Source: Gymnorhina tibicen (taxonomy: Eukaryota; Chordata; Aves; Passeriformes; Artamidae). Taken from it: a stretch of 64,000 nucleotides of DNA. Shown piece by piece: positions 12,501-26,700 of the stretch; position 1 is the first letter of the stretch, and each line of letters begins with the position of its first letter. The stretch covers positions 228,370 through 292,369 of the forward strand of contig VXAZ01009351.1 of assembly GCA_013399875.1 (NCBI GenBank), given 5' to 3'. Under the pieces are notes generated by a model. It ran no database searches and was not told where the DNA came from. It worked only from the letters and a program-made list of their open reading frames with translations. A program made the translations under genes and the position numbers.

Positions 12501-15500
12501 CTCTATAAAGCTTAATGCAGTTGCAGATTGCCACATTATTTTATTTGCAATTCTTCCCAAATGGTTTTGTGAGACTATGGCTTGAGTTTCTGTGGCTTAT
12601 CATAACTCACCGTTATTTCATAACTATTTTTAAATAACTTCATGTACAGCAGTGTGTTCTGACACTATTCACTATTAAATCACTGTTTGCAGACCCTCCC
12701 CCCCCACCATTAGCAAAACCTTTCACGAATAGGTTGTTATTTATTGAGGGGAAAAAAGGTGAGTATGAACATTTGATGCACAGTTTGGATTTTAAAATGA
12801 AAAGTGGTGATTTAAGTTATGGGACTAATTAGTCTCTTTGCCTCAAATTTAATGTTCTCTTTTATAAAATTCCCTTGGTCTACATATACAAGTTTACAAA
12901 GACACTATTTATTTCTTTACGAAGTATTTGTTTCAGATTTTAACTTTGACAGTGGAAATTAGTGGTAAGCTACTATATCTAAAGTCAAAAGCCTTGTATT
13001 TGGCTTTCAAGTTTTTTGTTTTAAAGAAATGATTTTCCTGTGTTAGCTTTGAAATTAGAATACCATTATGTATATTGTTCTCTACTTAGAACATACTCAT
13101 TCAAAATACTCAGATATATTCAGATTTGGCTCTTCTAGGGATGATCTTTGACCCATAAGCCCTGGCATGGTATCAGCTATAGCAGAAATGAAATTTACAT
13201 TACTACTAATTCCAGTAATCTGTTGGGTCACCTCTTCTTCTTCACCCTTGGCCTCACAAATGCCTGTCACCAGGCAAGCAGAAAAAAACCCCAAACCATG
13301 TTTCAAGGAGGTTTTTCTTTGCTGCTCTCCCAAACTGTCATTTTACAAAAGTCATCTTTTTTGCTGCCTTGCTGTTCATCTTTTGTTTTTATTTCCAACT
13401 TCAAGATGAACCAGAAGTATCAAATTTACTTGTAGAATGCAATTGAAAAATCTGTAGGTGAAAATCCACTTGCTAAAACTTGTAGACATACATTTAGGTT
13501 GTATAGGTTTATTGTTTACAGGCTTCAGGTTGCCTTTTAGAAATGTTTAGGTATTCAGGCCACGTGATCCTACAGTTACAATTTTCCAGGTTTGTTTTCG
13601 GCTGTTTTTCTTAGGCCATACATATTGTGTAAAGGAACATAGACCCAGACCTTGTTACGGACAGGGCTGTTGTCTCAGGTAGAGGCTTTACATCTAAAAT
13701 CACATTGGACAGAACAATCTTTTTGAAGAAATAGATGCTAAATTTGAATTTGATAGGGACTGACTTGTTGCCTCATTCTTGTAGCACAAAGACTGTGTTA
13801 ACCTTCAAGTAAAGATTGTTCACACTGTTCAAATAAACTGCTTTCATGTTTATATTTTCATGCTGTTTAATGTGTCCATATGTTTTTAACTTGTCGGTGT
13901 AGTTTGGGCTTTATTCATTAAGAGTAGTAATATTGATATCTCTATCATCTTACCTCCTTATTGTGGTTTTTGCATAGTTTTTAAACTTGAGTATTAGAGT
14001 GTAAATTCTGCTATTTCTATCCTGAATACTGTGTGGCTTTTTGAGTTTTTTGTCTGTACCATATGATGCAAAGCTGCAAACAAACAGGCAGTATTGTATT
14101 TTAATTCCTTCTAGGTGTGTTGCAAGGCCAAATATGTCATTATCATAAAATACAGGTTTTGCATCATGTGGTGCACGTACAGGTTTTACTCAATTATTTA
14201 TTCAGGTGTAGATTTTGCAGATAACTTCAGTCTTTCTTCCTGGGTCACACTAGCCTATGCTGATGGATTTTATCAAACCATGATTTTCTTGTGACTGGAT
14301 GGAAGTTTATGCTACACTTTGAAATGTGGGATAATTTTTTCTTGAAGAGGGGTTCAGGGAGGAACTGGCTCTAACTGGATTGGAATACATCTTTTATACC
14401 TCTAAAGGTGTGAGAGTTTGGTTTTTGTTGGTTTTCTTTTTTTTTCCTCTCTCAACTGCCTGGGTAAATACGATGTTATGCCATAATCACACTTGATAAT
14501 TCTGGCCATGAGAAATTGGGAGTTTCCATTTCAACATATTGTATGACTTTCAGAAACGGTATCAGCATGATTTTCCATCCAGTGTACAGAGACTTACTTT
14601 CTTCACTAGCTGTTTTTCAGTTCTAATGCCTATAGATTGCGAAGGTGTCAATCTACAGATTGACAGAAAAGAGCAGTAACAGCTGATTGCTTGGGTATGA
14701 ATAGCTGCTTTTGGTGTACCACATATTAACTTTGTGGAAAACAAGGTTAAGATGTCCCTGTCATACAGAAGACAACAGCAGCCTGTATGAACATACATAT
14801 CTGATCAGAGATTAAAGTAGTTTCAGTTTGTACAAATACTACTGCTTGATTTTAACTTAATTATGTATGATGTCAGGAACTTAAAGGTAAGAAGTGCTGG
14901 TTAGGATTGGCTAAGCAAATATTTAATAATACGATTTTATATTTCAATATTTATTTCACCTAGTTTCACCTACAAAGGAACTTGTACTATCACATTTTTA
15001 CTTTATATTTATTGATTGCAAACTCAGTTAAACATTTATATTATGCTATGAGAATAATACTGTGTGTTAGAAAAATACCTGGATTTTTTTTCTAGATGAA
15101 AAATATTAAAAAGTCATTTATTTAACTATCATTTGCATATATCTGTTGATGCATTGTTTTTGATATGTGAAGATATGGGTCTTTATTTTTAGTAGCTGTA
15201 ACATCATGCATTTTTCATTGTGTTACTATTCTGCCTCTTCTTTTTTACAAAAGCAGTTTGCATCCGTTTTTTAAACTTCTCAAATATGCCTCACTTTAAA
15301 ATATAAAATATGCAAATGGATTGTAGAACACATTGTACATACACACTGGCATTTTAGTATTGAGAAATAGTCTTCCTAATTTTGAGTACCATTAATTTTG
15401 AATCTTTAAATAAAGAGATAGTCACTCATGGGGACAAAGCTTGATGAATTTGTAGTATAAGTTCTTAATGTGATAGTCCTTAATTTTTAGTATAAAGCAT

Positions 15501-18500
15501 AGGAAAGTTGATCTGTTAAGGTCAGGTGATATTAATTTCACAAAGAATTAGTATGACAAGTTACAGGGCTTACCTAAACCTTGTGGGCCTGTCCTAAAGA
15601 TCAAATAGGAGTTAACAGGAAAGTAAATAGGTGTTTTGTAGGAATAGGGCTTTTTATGAAATATAAATGGTTCCTAGTAGACTGTCAAATGCAGAGTTTT
15701 AGTAAATTACTGATTGAAATGAAAAGCTTATTCATATAAGGGCGTGGTAAGCCATTTTGGGCTGTTATTGTAATGTAGTATTCTTACAAGTCAAACCTCT
15801 GTATAGATTGTGAATATTTTTAAACCAGGTGATTGTGCATAGTTAGAATACTGTTTGCTCTTTTTATGCAATTGTATGAACAGCAGTCTGTATTCTTATA
15901 TAGATGATATTCTTAGATTCTCACAAATGGTTGTATTGACTGTGCTAACAAGGTTACATTTCTTAATAGCACAGTAGTTCTGAAGCATTAGAACCTGTTT
16001 TATTCTTGAGAAGTGATGTATTTTGATCTAGCTGGACTGGCTCCTCTTTGCCTAGCCCTAGCAGAGGTGCCAGACATCTATAAATTTACACCTGGTTTCA
16101 GTCACTTCAAGCGGGAGTGGAACAGACCTGGGTTACTATTCAGATAGTGGCAATATGGAATAATGGAGATGTGTGTTCTAAACAGGGATGTGTTAATTAG
16201 TAGTTCTCTTGTTTGGAACTTCTTTTATGAGACAAAACCCCAGGAAACTGGAAACTATTTTCTCTGAGATTGCAGGGTTTTCTAGGAGGATCAGAAATAG
16301 GGAGCGGCATTAAAGTGAGGCCGTAACTCTCTCTGCCAGATTAGTGAAATTCAAAAGTCAAGCAAGTTTAACTTTGCAAGATGTCAAATATCATTTAACA
16401 TACTTTGCAGATGCTTATACATAGCTAAAGTTCACACGTACCTTAATTTTACATACCCTACTTAACAAGCATAGCTATTTCTAAGTGGAAAAGAAAACTG
16501 AGAAGTAAAAGTAGCTTCTAAAATGTGCTGAAGCATTATAATGTTTAAGCCTTCATTCCTGTTCCTTACTGCTAAATTGATATTTGTGGGTTGAGGGAGA
16601 TTTATAGAATTTTTGAAGAGTGTAAAGAATATGGGTGAATATTTTAAACTTTATTATTCAGATGTGAATTCATAGTGAATGGCTATATATCACTTTTTCA
16701 TTCTAAATGATAATTAACAGAAATGTTAAATTTTAATTTGAGGAAGGCATAGCTAGACAACATGAGTATCAGTTGAGTGTACTTTAAAATCAGAATCCAA
16801 AATCATGCTGAGAAACTAACAGAGGAAATGAATAAATAATAGATGTTTTCATTTTTTCAGTTGTCTGAAAAAACTCAGAGTAGAAGAGATGTTTTGCAGG
16901 AGTCTTTTGCTTGAGTGATTAAAAAATACTTCAGTATGCTAGCAGAAGTATTTGACTAGTATAAAACACAAACACTTACTTGCAAGTGGGTAGAAGGCAG
17001 GAAGCGTGGTGCAATGAATGAAGAAGTCAGCTGAGAATTTGGAGACCTGGGATGTACATTTGATATTGCAGTGTAAAGTAATGTCGGTCAAGTCACTTGT
17101 CAGTATTAACACCTCTGTAAAGTAAGTTGAAATCAAATGACAAAGCATGATACAAGAATTGTGTATATAATGTGTGTGTGTTTGCACATGTGTGCGTGTC
17201 TTCATAATTTTTTTTTTTTTAGTTGGGGCTGTATGTAGTACATTCAAGTTCAGTTCTAAGCTCTGCTTTGCTGTTAAGTGATGAATAATGCAGTTTTGCA
17301 TCAATTTGAATTACTATATTGAGACTTACAGAAACTGTTTTGTTCTTTGTAGCTGAGCCAATAACGTTTCCACCTGGAGGAGGCAAGTCATTTATTATGG
17401 GTTCTGATGATGTGTTGTTAAGTGTTCTGGGCCTTGGAGACCTTGCAGACTTGACAGTAACAAATGATGCAGACTATAGTTATGATGTAAGTGCAATTTT
17501 ATTTTAAAATTCTTTATACGGTGTAACCAATAATAGTTGGGTCCCCTCTCCTCCACCCTGAATATTGTTGATGCACTTCATTAGTAAAAGCTGTTACCTG
17601 AAAGGAGAGAGCACCTTGTGAGTGAGCAAAGTAATTTGGGTAACCAGAATTAAGTGAGATGACTTGGGGTTTTTCTACATTAATAATTTAATTCAGATTT
17701 TGTCACTGGAGGGGCATGTGTTATGACATAAAATACATATTAATGTCTTAACATGACAAAAACAACAGTTATACACTGAAATGGAGTATTGAGTAGACAT
17801 GCCACGAAACACAAATATTGATATTAACTTATTTATTTGCTGTCCTTTTGCTGAGTAAGTAATGTTAACAGCATAAACTATATATATATAGTAGTATATT
17901 TCAGATGTAAGCTTTTAGGGGGTATTTTTATTATAATCTAGAGTGTTCTGGTATTCCTTTGACCATATTCATTAAGCTTCTACCAGTAGTGTTAAATGAC
18001 TTTTTCATTGGCTATTAACATTGGATGGCTGGTTAGGGAAGCGTTCAGGTAAGTTTTGCATGCAGTACTGTATTTAAAATGTCTTGTAGTATTGTCTTGA
18101 CTGCAGATCGCAACTTTGTAATATATTCCTGTCTTTTCTGAAGTACAACTTCTTTATACAACAGTGTGTAGCTATTTTGTGTATTCTGGGATGGAGGGAT
18201 ATTTCCAGGTGAGCCAGTAAACTCAGAAAGCGTTACAATGAATATCATTGATACTGACTGATCAAACTGTTACATGAGACTCCGTGCTACTTGTGACAAA
18301 CCTGACAAAACAGTTTTTGTGGTGCAAAGAGTGATGCAGAATAGGAAGTTACCGTTGCTCTTGGGAAACTTACAGAGTAACTGATAAATACACGCATATG
18401 AAGTGTTGCCTGACCTAGTAAGAAATTTGCAGTAGAAGGCAGTACCTTGCACATTTGTTGAAGGTTGGAAGGTGTTAGTCATCCCGCAGGTGAAGTTGAT

Positions 18501-20711
18501 CGTACTTTTTCAATGTAGTTGAATTTTCAAAGTTTTCTCACTGAAACCCTTAATTAGAAGTTCTTTAATTTCAACTTGGTTTGGGAGGTGAGTGGGAGGA
18601 GGCTATTTCATGCTCTGATAGATACAGGAGACAAAAGATAGAAGTAGGGTTTTGTTTTCTTACTGGACTATTCACCACATATGAGATGTGATTGGCCATA
18701 ATTGTCACTTGGTTTCCCTGCTTCTTGTCCAGTCCTCCTTTTCCAGTGCTTTTAGGATATTTTCTTCCGTTGAAAGCATAGCTGAAAAATGCACGGTGGC
18801 TTCTGACTTCATGTGTCAGAAAAACAAAAATAACACAGGTGGCAAGAATTTGTTTTATATTTAAGAAGACACTGTCCTGTCATGAATTTGAAGAGACTGA
18901 AATTCAGGTGCTATTAGTTCTTCATCACAATGTTTCTTCAGGTGGAAAATTCCTTGATCTTAATTTCTGAAGTTGTTTCCTCATAGCTATGGATTTGCAG
19001 CACAGTAAGACCATGTCTTACCCTGTACCTGTAATACAGTACTTGTAGGGCATCTTAGTCTAATGCCCTTTTAAGCTTAGTTGAAGTCACCTCCTTTTCC
19101 AGTATATCTCCAGACAAGGAGGTATTACACTAAGTTAATGTGTAAGTAAAACAACAACAATGAAAAAACCTCAAACCAGAGCACTTAATGCATTTGCTCC
19201 CAGTAGGTCCATGTTCTTCAAATAGCTTTGGTGAGCCATTAGAGTGCATGAATAAGTAAAGCCACAACAGGCTACCACTAGCTTTCACATATTACTCCTT
19301 GATGAGTGTTGTATTTTGAAAGGAGAGGATATGAATACAGGATGGGAGTTAAGTATAAATCTTAGGATTTTTAACTATAGCTCAAAAGATTTCTGTATGT
19401 TTGATTAAATGCACAGGTTGTCTCCAAGACTGGTCGTCTGTTAAACAGTACAGTCATCTCAAGTCATGTCTTTCTCATTATCTAGTTACTTATATTGACC
19501 TCAGTGCATGTAGTTGTTTGTACGCTGAGGGAATAATGTTGCCAAATCAAATGCTCCCATGTGTATATTTTTGGATTCCATAGCAGCAGAGAATGGTGTT
19601 TTTCTGCAGTAGGACTGACTGAAAAAGGGAGAGCTTTCCTTTATCAGAGCATGTAAACTTGGAAATCTCCAATAAAGTACAACATTATCAAGAAAAGAGT
19701 AACATTAAAACATAAAAAGACACTGACTGCACTTATTAATTATTGTTTTCTAAGATTTTTTGTTTGATGCTGAGGAGTACTTGTTTGAGATAGTAAGGAG
19801 ACATGCATTTCCCTATGTGTTAGGATTCTGTTGACTGCAGGGGCAAGGAAGATCTTCATTCCCTGGTGCCTTTTTTTTGGTGGGAGGGAGTTGGTTTTTG
19901 TTTGTGTTCGTTTAGCTAAGGTGTAGTTTCAGTCTGGTTTGCCTGTGCTTTACAAGGCAGAATGAATGTGTTGTTTGTCTGTGATCCTATACAGACAAAA
20001 AATACAAAGACAAAAAGAGATTTTTATTAGGTTAGATTGAACAAGTATAATAAAGCAGGCATTTCCAATGCTGATTGCATCTGTTTAGCAATTTCTTTTG
20101 TATGGTTTGTATGGTTTTTTTCCTTTTGGTCCAAGTTTATGGAGATTTTGCAGTAAAGTTTTCAGGACATGTAAGGTGTTTTGTGTCTCCTGGCCTAGGC
20201 AGAGTTTTTGTTTGAGTGTTGGTGGGTGGATTTGGGCAGGGGGACAACTACTTTTATACTTTTTTTTTTTTTTTTTTTTNNNNNNNNNNNNTTTTTTTTT
20301 TTTTTTTGTAGCCCATACTGTTTTTTGTGTTTGTCAACAGAGGATGAGGATCAAGGATTCAGCTGATCCTTCCTGATCTTTACTAAAGTCCACTAAAGTT
20401 TATGGAGAAAGGGAGGAGCAGCTAGTGAAGTTGTATGGTTCCCTAGTCTGTCTTGGCATGACTTTGATTATCTTGACAGTGTGTGTGTGTGTGTACATAT
20501 ATATACACTTACAGTAGAGCATCAAGACTCAGTGGGGCAGTGTGTCCATCTACGCCTTATGTTTTGAGAGGCTTTTGAGATGTTACACTTTAGAACATTG
20601 GTTTACACTGTCACATTTTACTACTTTTCCATTATTCCTCTGGCCCATTTTGTGGAATAATCTCACATTTATCATTTGTGATCATCAAATCCCTTTTCCA
20701 AGTCCTTGACT

Positions 20712-20746
<35 letters not shown>

Positions 20747-23700
20747 TTTGTTTTTTTTTTTTTTTTTTNAATTAAGGCTTCAAAGCTATACTTAAAATAG
20801 GAAATATACCTTACTTTTCATAACTTGTGTAAATTCTGTACCTTGCATTTTAGCAGATTTCTCTGTACTGCTGAAAACAAAATTAGCCTTGCAACAGCCC
20901 TTTTAAGAAAAAAGAAAACAAAGATATAATTAACCCTTTTCATATTTTGAAAAATAAGTATCACTGTATCCAGTTCTGATTTTCTTGAATGACTTTTCAT
21001 CACAACTGTAATAGAAGTTATTGTTGTGTGCATGTGCATTGCACTCAGAAAATTGAAAGTTTTGTGCATAATCAGGGACATATCATGTGCTAAAATTAAG
21101 GATTGGTGTTTCAAAATTTGGCTTTAATTTCTTTAAGCTTCAGATCACCACAAGTACAAGAGGCAGCATAAGTTAGCTAGGTGGGTGAATATGTTACATA
21201 ATGAGGATTTAAAATATCAAGGGACTCTATTTGCTAGGAAAACACTTTTTTTTTTCTTTCTTTTTTCCCCCCCTTCTCTTGTCTATTTGGAGAGGCAAAT
21301 AAATCAACAGTTTGGTCCAAAATCTATTATGTTTAATGCAGAACTCCAGAATTCCACTCTGCTATATTCCTGAAACGAAAGATTATTCTTTTTATGAAGC
21401 TTGTATATAATATGCAGTGTAGTGCTAAATAACTTAAATCTCAGTAAAAGTACTGTATTCAGTGCACTCTGAAGCAGGAAGATTGCAAACAAAACGCTTC
21501 ATTAGTATATGTATTTCTTGGTTGGTATTAAAAAAAACCCTAAAAATTCAGGTTACATGTCTGGTATAAACAAGTTTCTGTGACTTGATCGCAATTAGGT
21601 AAAGTTTGCACTTAGAACAGAATTTTATAGTAATATAATGGAAAAGCAAATGTCTGCACATCTGTAACTCAGAACAGTAAATTTATTGTCTGAGCCTGTT
21701 TGTTTTGTTGGATAGAATTGAATTTGGTTTGAGTGAGTAGTGATAATTCAATCCAGCTAATAGATTTGGTCCAAGAATACTTATTACAGTACATGTTACA
21801 CTATTATCTGATTACTTTCAGTCCTTACAGGTATAGGGCAGTAAGATTTTATCAGCTGTGGGAGATTTTAATTTTGTATTAGTGTTGCTGAAATTAGCTT
21901 GAGATGTCAAAATATTGTAGCCTAGAGTCAAGAAACATACTTTAACAATTACATGCTGAATAGATGATGTGTAAGGAGAAGGATACAGTTAATTTCCATT
22001 AATTCTTAGTTTGCTTATTTTGTTCATCTAATTCAAGTCAGTTTTCTAACCTGCCTTTAGGGGAAGAGAGAAGTACCTAGACATGTTATCTCTTTATGAT
22101 GGAGGCTTAGGATGGGATGTAGTCTTCTAAGGGTCTGCTTGCTACATGAATATAAATTGTATTAAAAGATGTAAATTACTCTCTTGCAATCTAGAAGGGC
22201 TTGAAGTTTTCTGGTAACTCTTCTGAATTACCTATAATTAATACTAAGCAGCTGTAATTACTGTATTTTAGCCTAACAGTCTACAGATCAAGAGTATGAA
22301 TTGGATGTTCCCAATATGTATAGTTCACATATATTGCTTTACAAAGCAGCTAGGTTATTGTCTCACAAATATATTTAAAACTATTAAAGACTTAAAAAAT
22401 ATTTGTGTAATGTTATTTTTAAAATCCTGATAAATGTGTATTGAAATTTTGATTTCTGTTTGCATACCTTCACCTGTAGAAGTATTCAAGAATTATGTAT
22501 ATTTCTTCTCAATCTCAGTCAAGTTACTCATCTGAGGAAGATCACTCACTAAGCACCTCAAGTTGATTTTTATTGTGTTTAAGTGATAAATGAGCTTTTG
22601 ATAGCTATAATCTCTTCCTGGGGTGCAGACAGCATGATAAGCAATGACACATTTCTCTTTCTTCAAGGAAGAAGAATTAGTGTCATTGCACAAGAGGATT
22701 AAAATCAGTTTTGAAAATCTAGTCTTCTGTTCTGTGTATTTAACATTATATATCATTCCATCCTGGGTCAAAGGAAACTGTTACAACAGAAGAATTTGCA
22801 AACTGTCTAGCTGGCCAGAGGGGGTTATAGAAGTATATAGACAAATCAATAGATAAATGCAAAGTTAAGATTGAATATATATTAGCTGAATCAAGCATAG
22901 GCTGTTTTCCAAAAATATGGGGGGATATGTTTATAAAATAGACACTTTAAAATCCAAGATAAAATTACTCCTTTGCTTTTCTTCTTTTAAGTTGCCAGCT
23001 AATAAAGATGCCTTCCGAAAGACATGGAACCCTAAGTATACGCTACGCAGTCATTTTGATGGAGTGCGAGCATTAGCTTTTCATCCTGTAGAGCCTGTGC
23101 TGGTTACAGCCTCTGAGGACCATACTCTAAAACTTTGGAATTTGCAGAAAACGGTTCCTGCCAAAAAGCAAGTATATGGGTTTTTATAAAATGTCACTTG
23201 TGTTTTAAGTGCCTGTGAAATTGATTAAACTCTTGTATTTTCAGAGTTTTTCAGTAAAGATTTCATGTAGTGTAGTAACTCTTCTTTCTCTTTCAGGAGT
23301 GCCTCTTTAGATGTAGAACCCATCTATACATTTAGGGCCCACATGTAAGTGTTTGACATTATTCATGGCTGATAAATATATTGTTGTTATCTCATGTATT
23401 CATAAAAAACTTCAGTGTAAAAGCCACAAATTACACTATTTTTACATTGTTTAGACAAGGCCCATTATACTTTGTAAAGCAGCTTAATACCAAGCCCCTG
23501 TCATGAACTGCAGAGTCAATGATAATGCAAGAACAAGAAAGTGGCAAATTTGATTCGTTGCAGTGGAAAGGAGAGATTATGGATGATGATAATGTAATCA
23601 CCTAAGACAGGTCTCGGACTTTGGATTTTATATGTAATATGTGGAAAAGATGAGTAAGGTAGAGGCTAGTCTTGGCTATTATCTTCAGATACAGGTCTGA

Positions 23701-26700
23701 GTCTTAGTTGTGGGATCACAACAGAATCCCGCACTTAGTGATTTTTCAGCTTGCGTTAACTGCTTTATTATTGCCTGAGTTTCACTTGCTAATTTTGAAT
23801 TCTGCTTTCTTTCAATAAGAAGGCAAGATAAAACGCACAGTTGATAGCCAGAGTAGTACTTTGATTATATAAGTAAAGATCCACTCTCTGACCCAGTTAG
23901 CAGGTAAGCTTCAGGAGAGTTCTTTGATAAGCATGGAAGTGGATGGCACTTCTTGTGCTGGCCTCAAAAACAACAAAAAAGAAAATGAATTCATAGTTTG
24001 TATTAGGAAATTTACACATGCTATTGTCACCCTCCTCCTTCCCTTATGCCACATGATAGAACGTAATGTCTTACTTTTGCACTTACTAGCTAAAGTATAA
24101 AACACTCTTCCCCAGAACTGGGTGAACAATTTGGCCTCATATTGAAATATAAGTTCTTGTGAGTGATACAGGGGGTCACTGACCAATTGAATTCTCCAGA
24201 TCTCTGTCTAAATCTAAGCTGTTACTTGTGTATTTGTTAGTGAATACCCAAAGGTAAGGTTTGGGAAAGTTCTGATACAGAACTAAGCCCCGCCCTGTGA
24301 CTTCTAGTGTGATGTAACAAAGTGTAATTTTACTATTTTTCCCCTCAGGTAATTATTGAGCAACATTGCCTTTCTGCCCATCTTCATTCTTCTCTTTACC
24401 AAATACATAGGTGGATTCAGCCAATAGTCTTCCTTTTCAACATCTTCAAATATGTAATTCTAGTTTGTTTATCTGCACTCATTTTTATCGTGAGCATGGC
24501 CATCAAATGACACAGACACCTAATTTGGGGATGTGGTTTTACAGTACAGTTAAACTTGTGGTAGTAGTGTGTCCAAAGGAGTAGACCTGTTACTTCCGGG
24601 GCTACAACTTGTGCTTGTGTGGTATCACAGCAAGCAGGTTGAAGAAGTTAAACCAGTAGGAGTCTAACTTTGGCCAAAGGTACAATTTCTAGGATCATTT
24701 CTCTGAACCAGTTTCATGGAGCATAGGTTACTATCTGTTCCTAAAAGTAGGGTGAGAAAATAGTTGCCAGGGAGGGGGCCTACGGCCACCTCTTTCTGCA
24801 CAGCTAGCTAGCTATTAGATTGGCATAGACACACTGTAAAAACTCACCATTTGTAGGTGTAGGTACTGTTCTTTCAGAGAAATAAGGTGGTGGTCTTTTA
24901 ATTGTTTCAATTGTTTCAATTTGCATAGTTTTAGTTAATTACTTATGATTATTTTCATAGATGTTGATATCACTTGTTGAGACTTAAAAAACATTTTAAT
25001 AGAATTGTTTCTACAGAGTTTAACTGGTTCTTAACTGCTTAAGCGAATCCAGATGTTTTTTTGAAAATAGCCAGATTTTCACTTCTGTCCCACAGGCAGT
25101 TATCAATCAGCCTTTTTCTCTGTCTCTCAATAGTGGACCTGTGTTGTCATTGGCAATTAGTTCCAATGGAGAACAGTGTTTCAGTGGTGGTATTGATGCA
25201 ACCATCCAGTGGTGGAACATGCCTAGCCCTAATGTGGATCCATATGATACTTATGGTAAGTGCCTTTTGAAAGATAAAGAACTTATGACCATTATCTTGA
25301 ACATTATTTTTCCACTTGATGTTAATCTGTTTTCCAGAGCTTTTGTGACATATTACTGTCATTTTTCAGCTACACTGTGTGTTTTCAACTACTTATGTGT
25401 GGCAAACATTAGTTACTTATTCCCACTTGCACTGGTGATGTACTTTGTGTAGAACTGTAATAGGGAGACTTAGCAATTCCTCAGATTCATGCAGTAAAGA
25501 CAAAATTATTCATAACTTAAAATTTTGAGAGACCAAAAATTTTGAACCAGAATTACAACTTCTTAATGATTATTTATTTCTTCTGAGGGAAATTTACCAG
25601 AAAACTAAGATAAGTGGTGTTTGTGGGGTTTTTTGTTGGCTCGTTTGGTTTGGTAGGGTAGGGTTTTTTTGGTTTGAGTTTTTGTTTGTTTTCCTGTTTG
25701 GTTGGTTGCTGTTTTTGAGAAGGATGACAGTGGTTGTGCAAAATGACTTGTGTAATATGCTAGCTGTTGCTTAAACAGGAGGGGCAGGGGGGACATACAG
25801 CTGTCTTATGTGGAATTTAATTTATGTTGAGGTACAAGAAATACTTAATGTTTCTTCACTAAAAAGGTTTTATTTCTGAACTTTTCCTTTCCAGAGCCAA
25901 ACGTTCTAGCTGGCACATTAATTGCTCACACAGATGCAGTCTGGGGTCTTGCTTACAGTGGTGTAAAGAATCACTTACTCTCTTGTTCAGCAGATGGCAC
26001 TATTAGGTTATGGAACCCACCGGAAAAAATTCCCTGTATTTGCACTTACAATGGAGAGAAAGGTAACTTTTTGCAATGGTTTTGAAAATCTGTTATGAGG
26101 CAGCTGATGATGCATCCAGGCTCATTATCTCCATTTATCCAAACTAGGTAACAGAGCTAAAGGAAGAACTTGTAATAAAATAATCATGGTGCTGTAGCAT
26201 TACTTAAAAGAAGGGAGCAAGTTTCTTCATTAAAGTATGAGCTTAAATGTTTAAACTGTCAGGAATTTTTAGTGTTTCATTCTTTCTAAAGATATTTTTC
26301 ACTCTTTCTAGAGCATGGAATACCCACATCAGTCGACTTTATAGGTTGTGACCCTGCTCATATGGTGGCATCTTTTAACACTGGCAGCACAGTCATCTAT
26401 GATTTAGAAACATCCCAGTCAGTGGTAATGTTTTCATCACAAGTAGAATCTGGTAAGTAGAGCTCTTCCATAACAAATACCCATCTTGGATGAGGTACCT
26501 GTTACATTATATGGTATCTCATTGTATGGTGTAGTAAATAAAAAAATTTTACTCCTTTTCTGCATAATTCAGTTTGAAAGATGGTTAGATGCTTAAAGAT
26601 GCTTGGAACAAACACTGTGGAAAGGTGTTTCAGCCCCTCTGTTCTGCTCTTATGAGACCTTGCCTGGAGTGCCCTGTCCGTCTCTGGGGCCCCAGACGTT

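Larger units (their letters stand above)
17487..22991 (+). other. STRN3 intron, about 5.5 kb, with two poly-T assembly gaps
   Basis: AT-rich intron containing a (TA)n run near 17880, a (TG)n run at about 20479-20495, and two long poly-T tracts interrupted by N. No repeat family or exon is recognisable otherwise. Confidence 0.85.

Noticed and set aside
20098..20376. + strand frame of 92 codons
   Set aside because: It is built across a poly-T tract and an N gap, so it is not evidence of coding.
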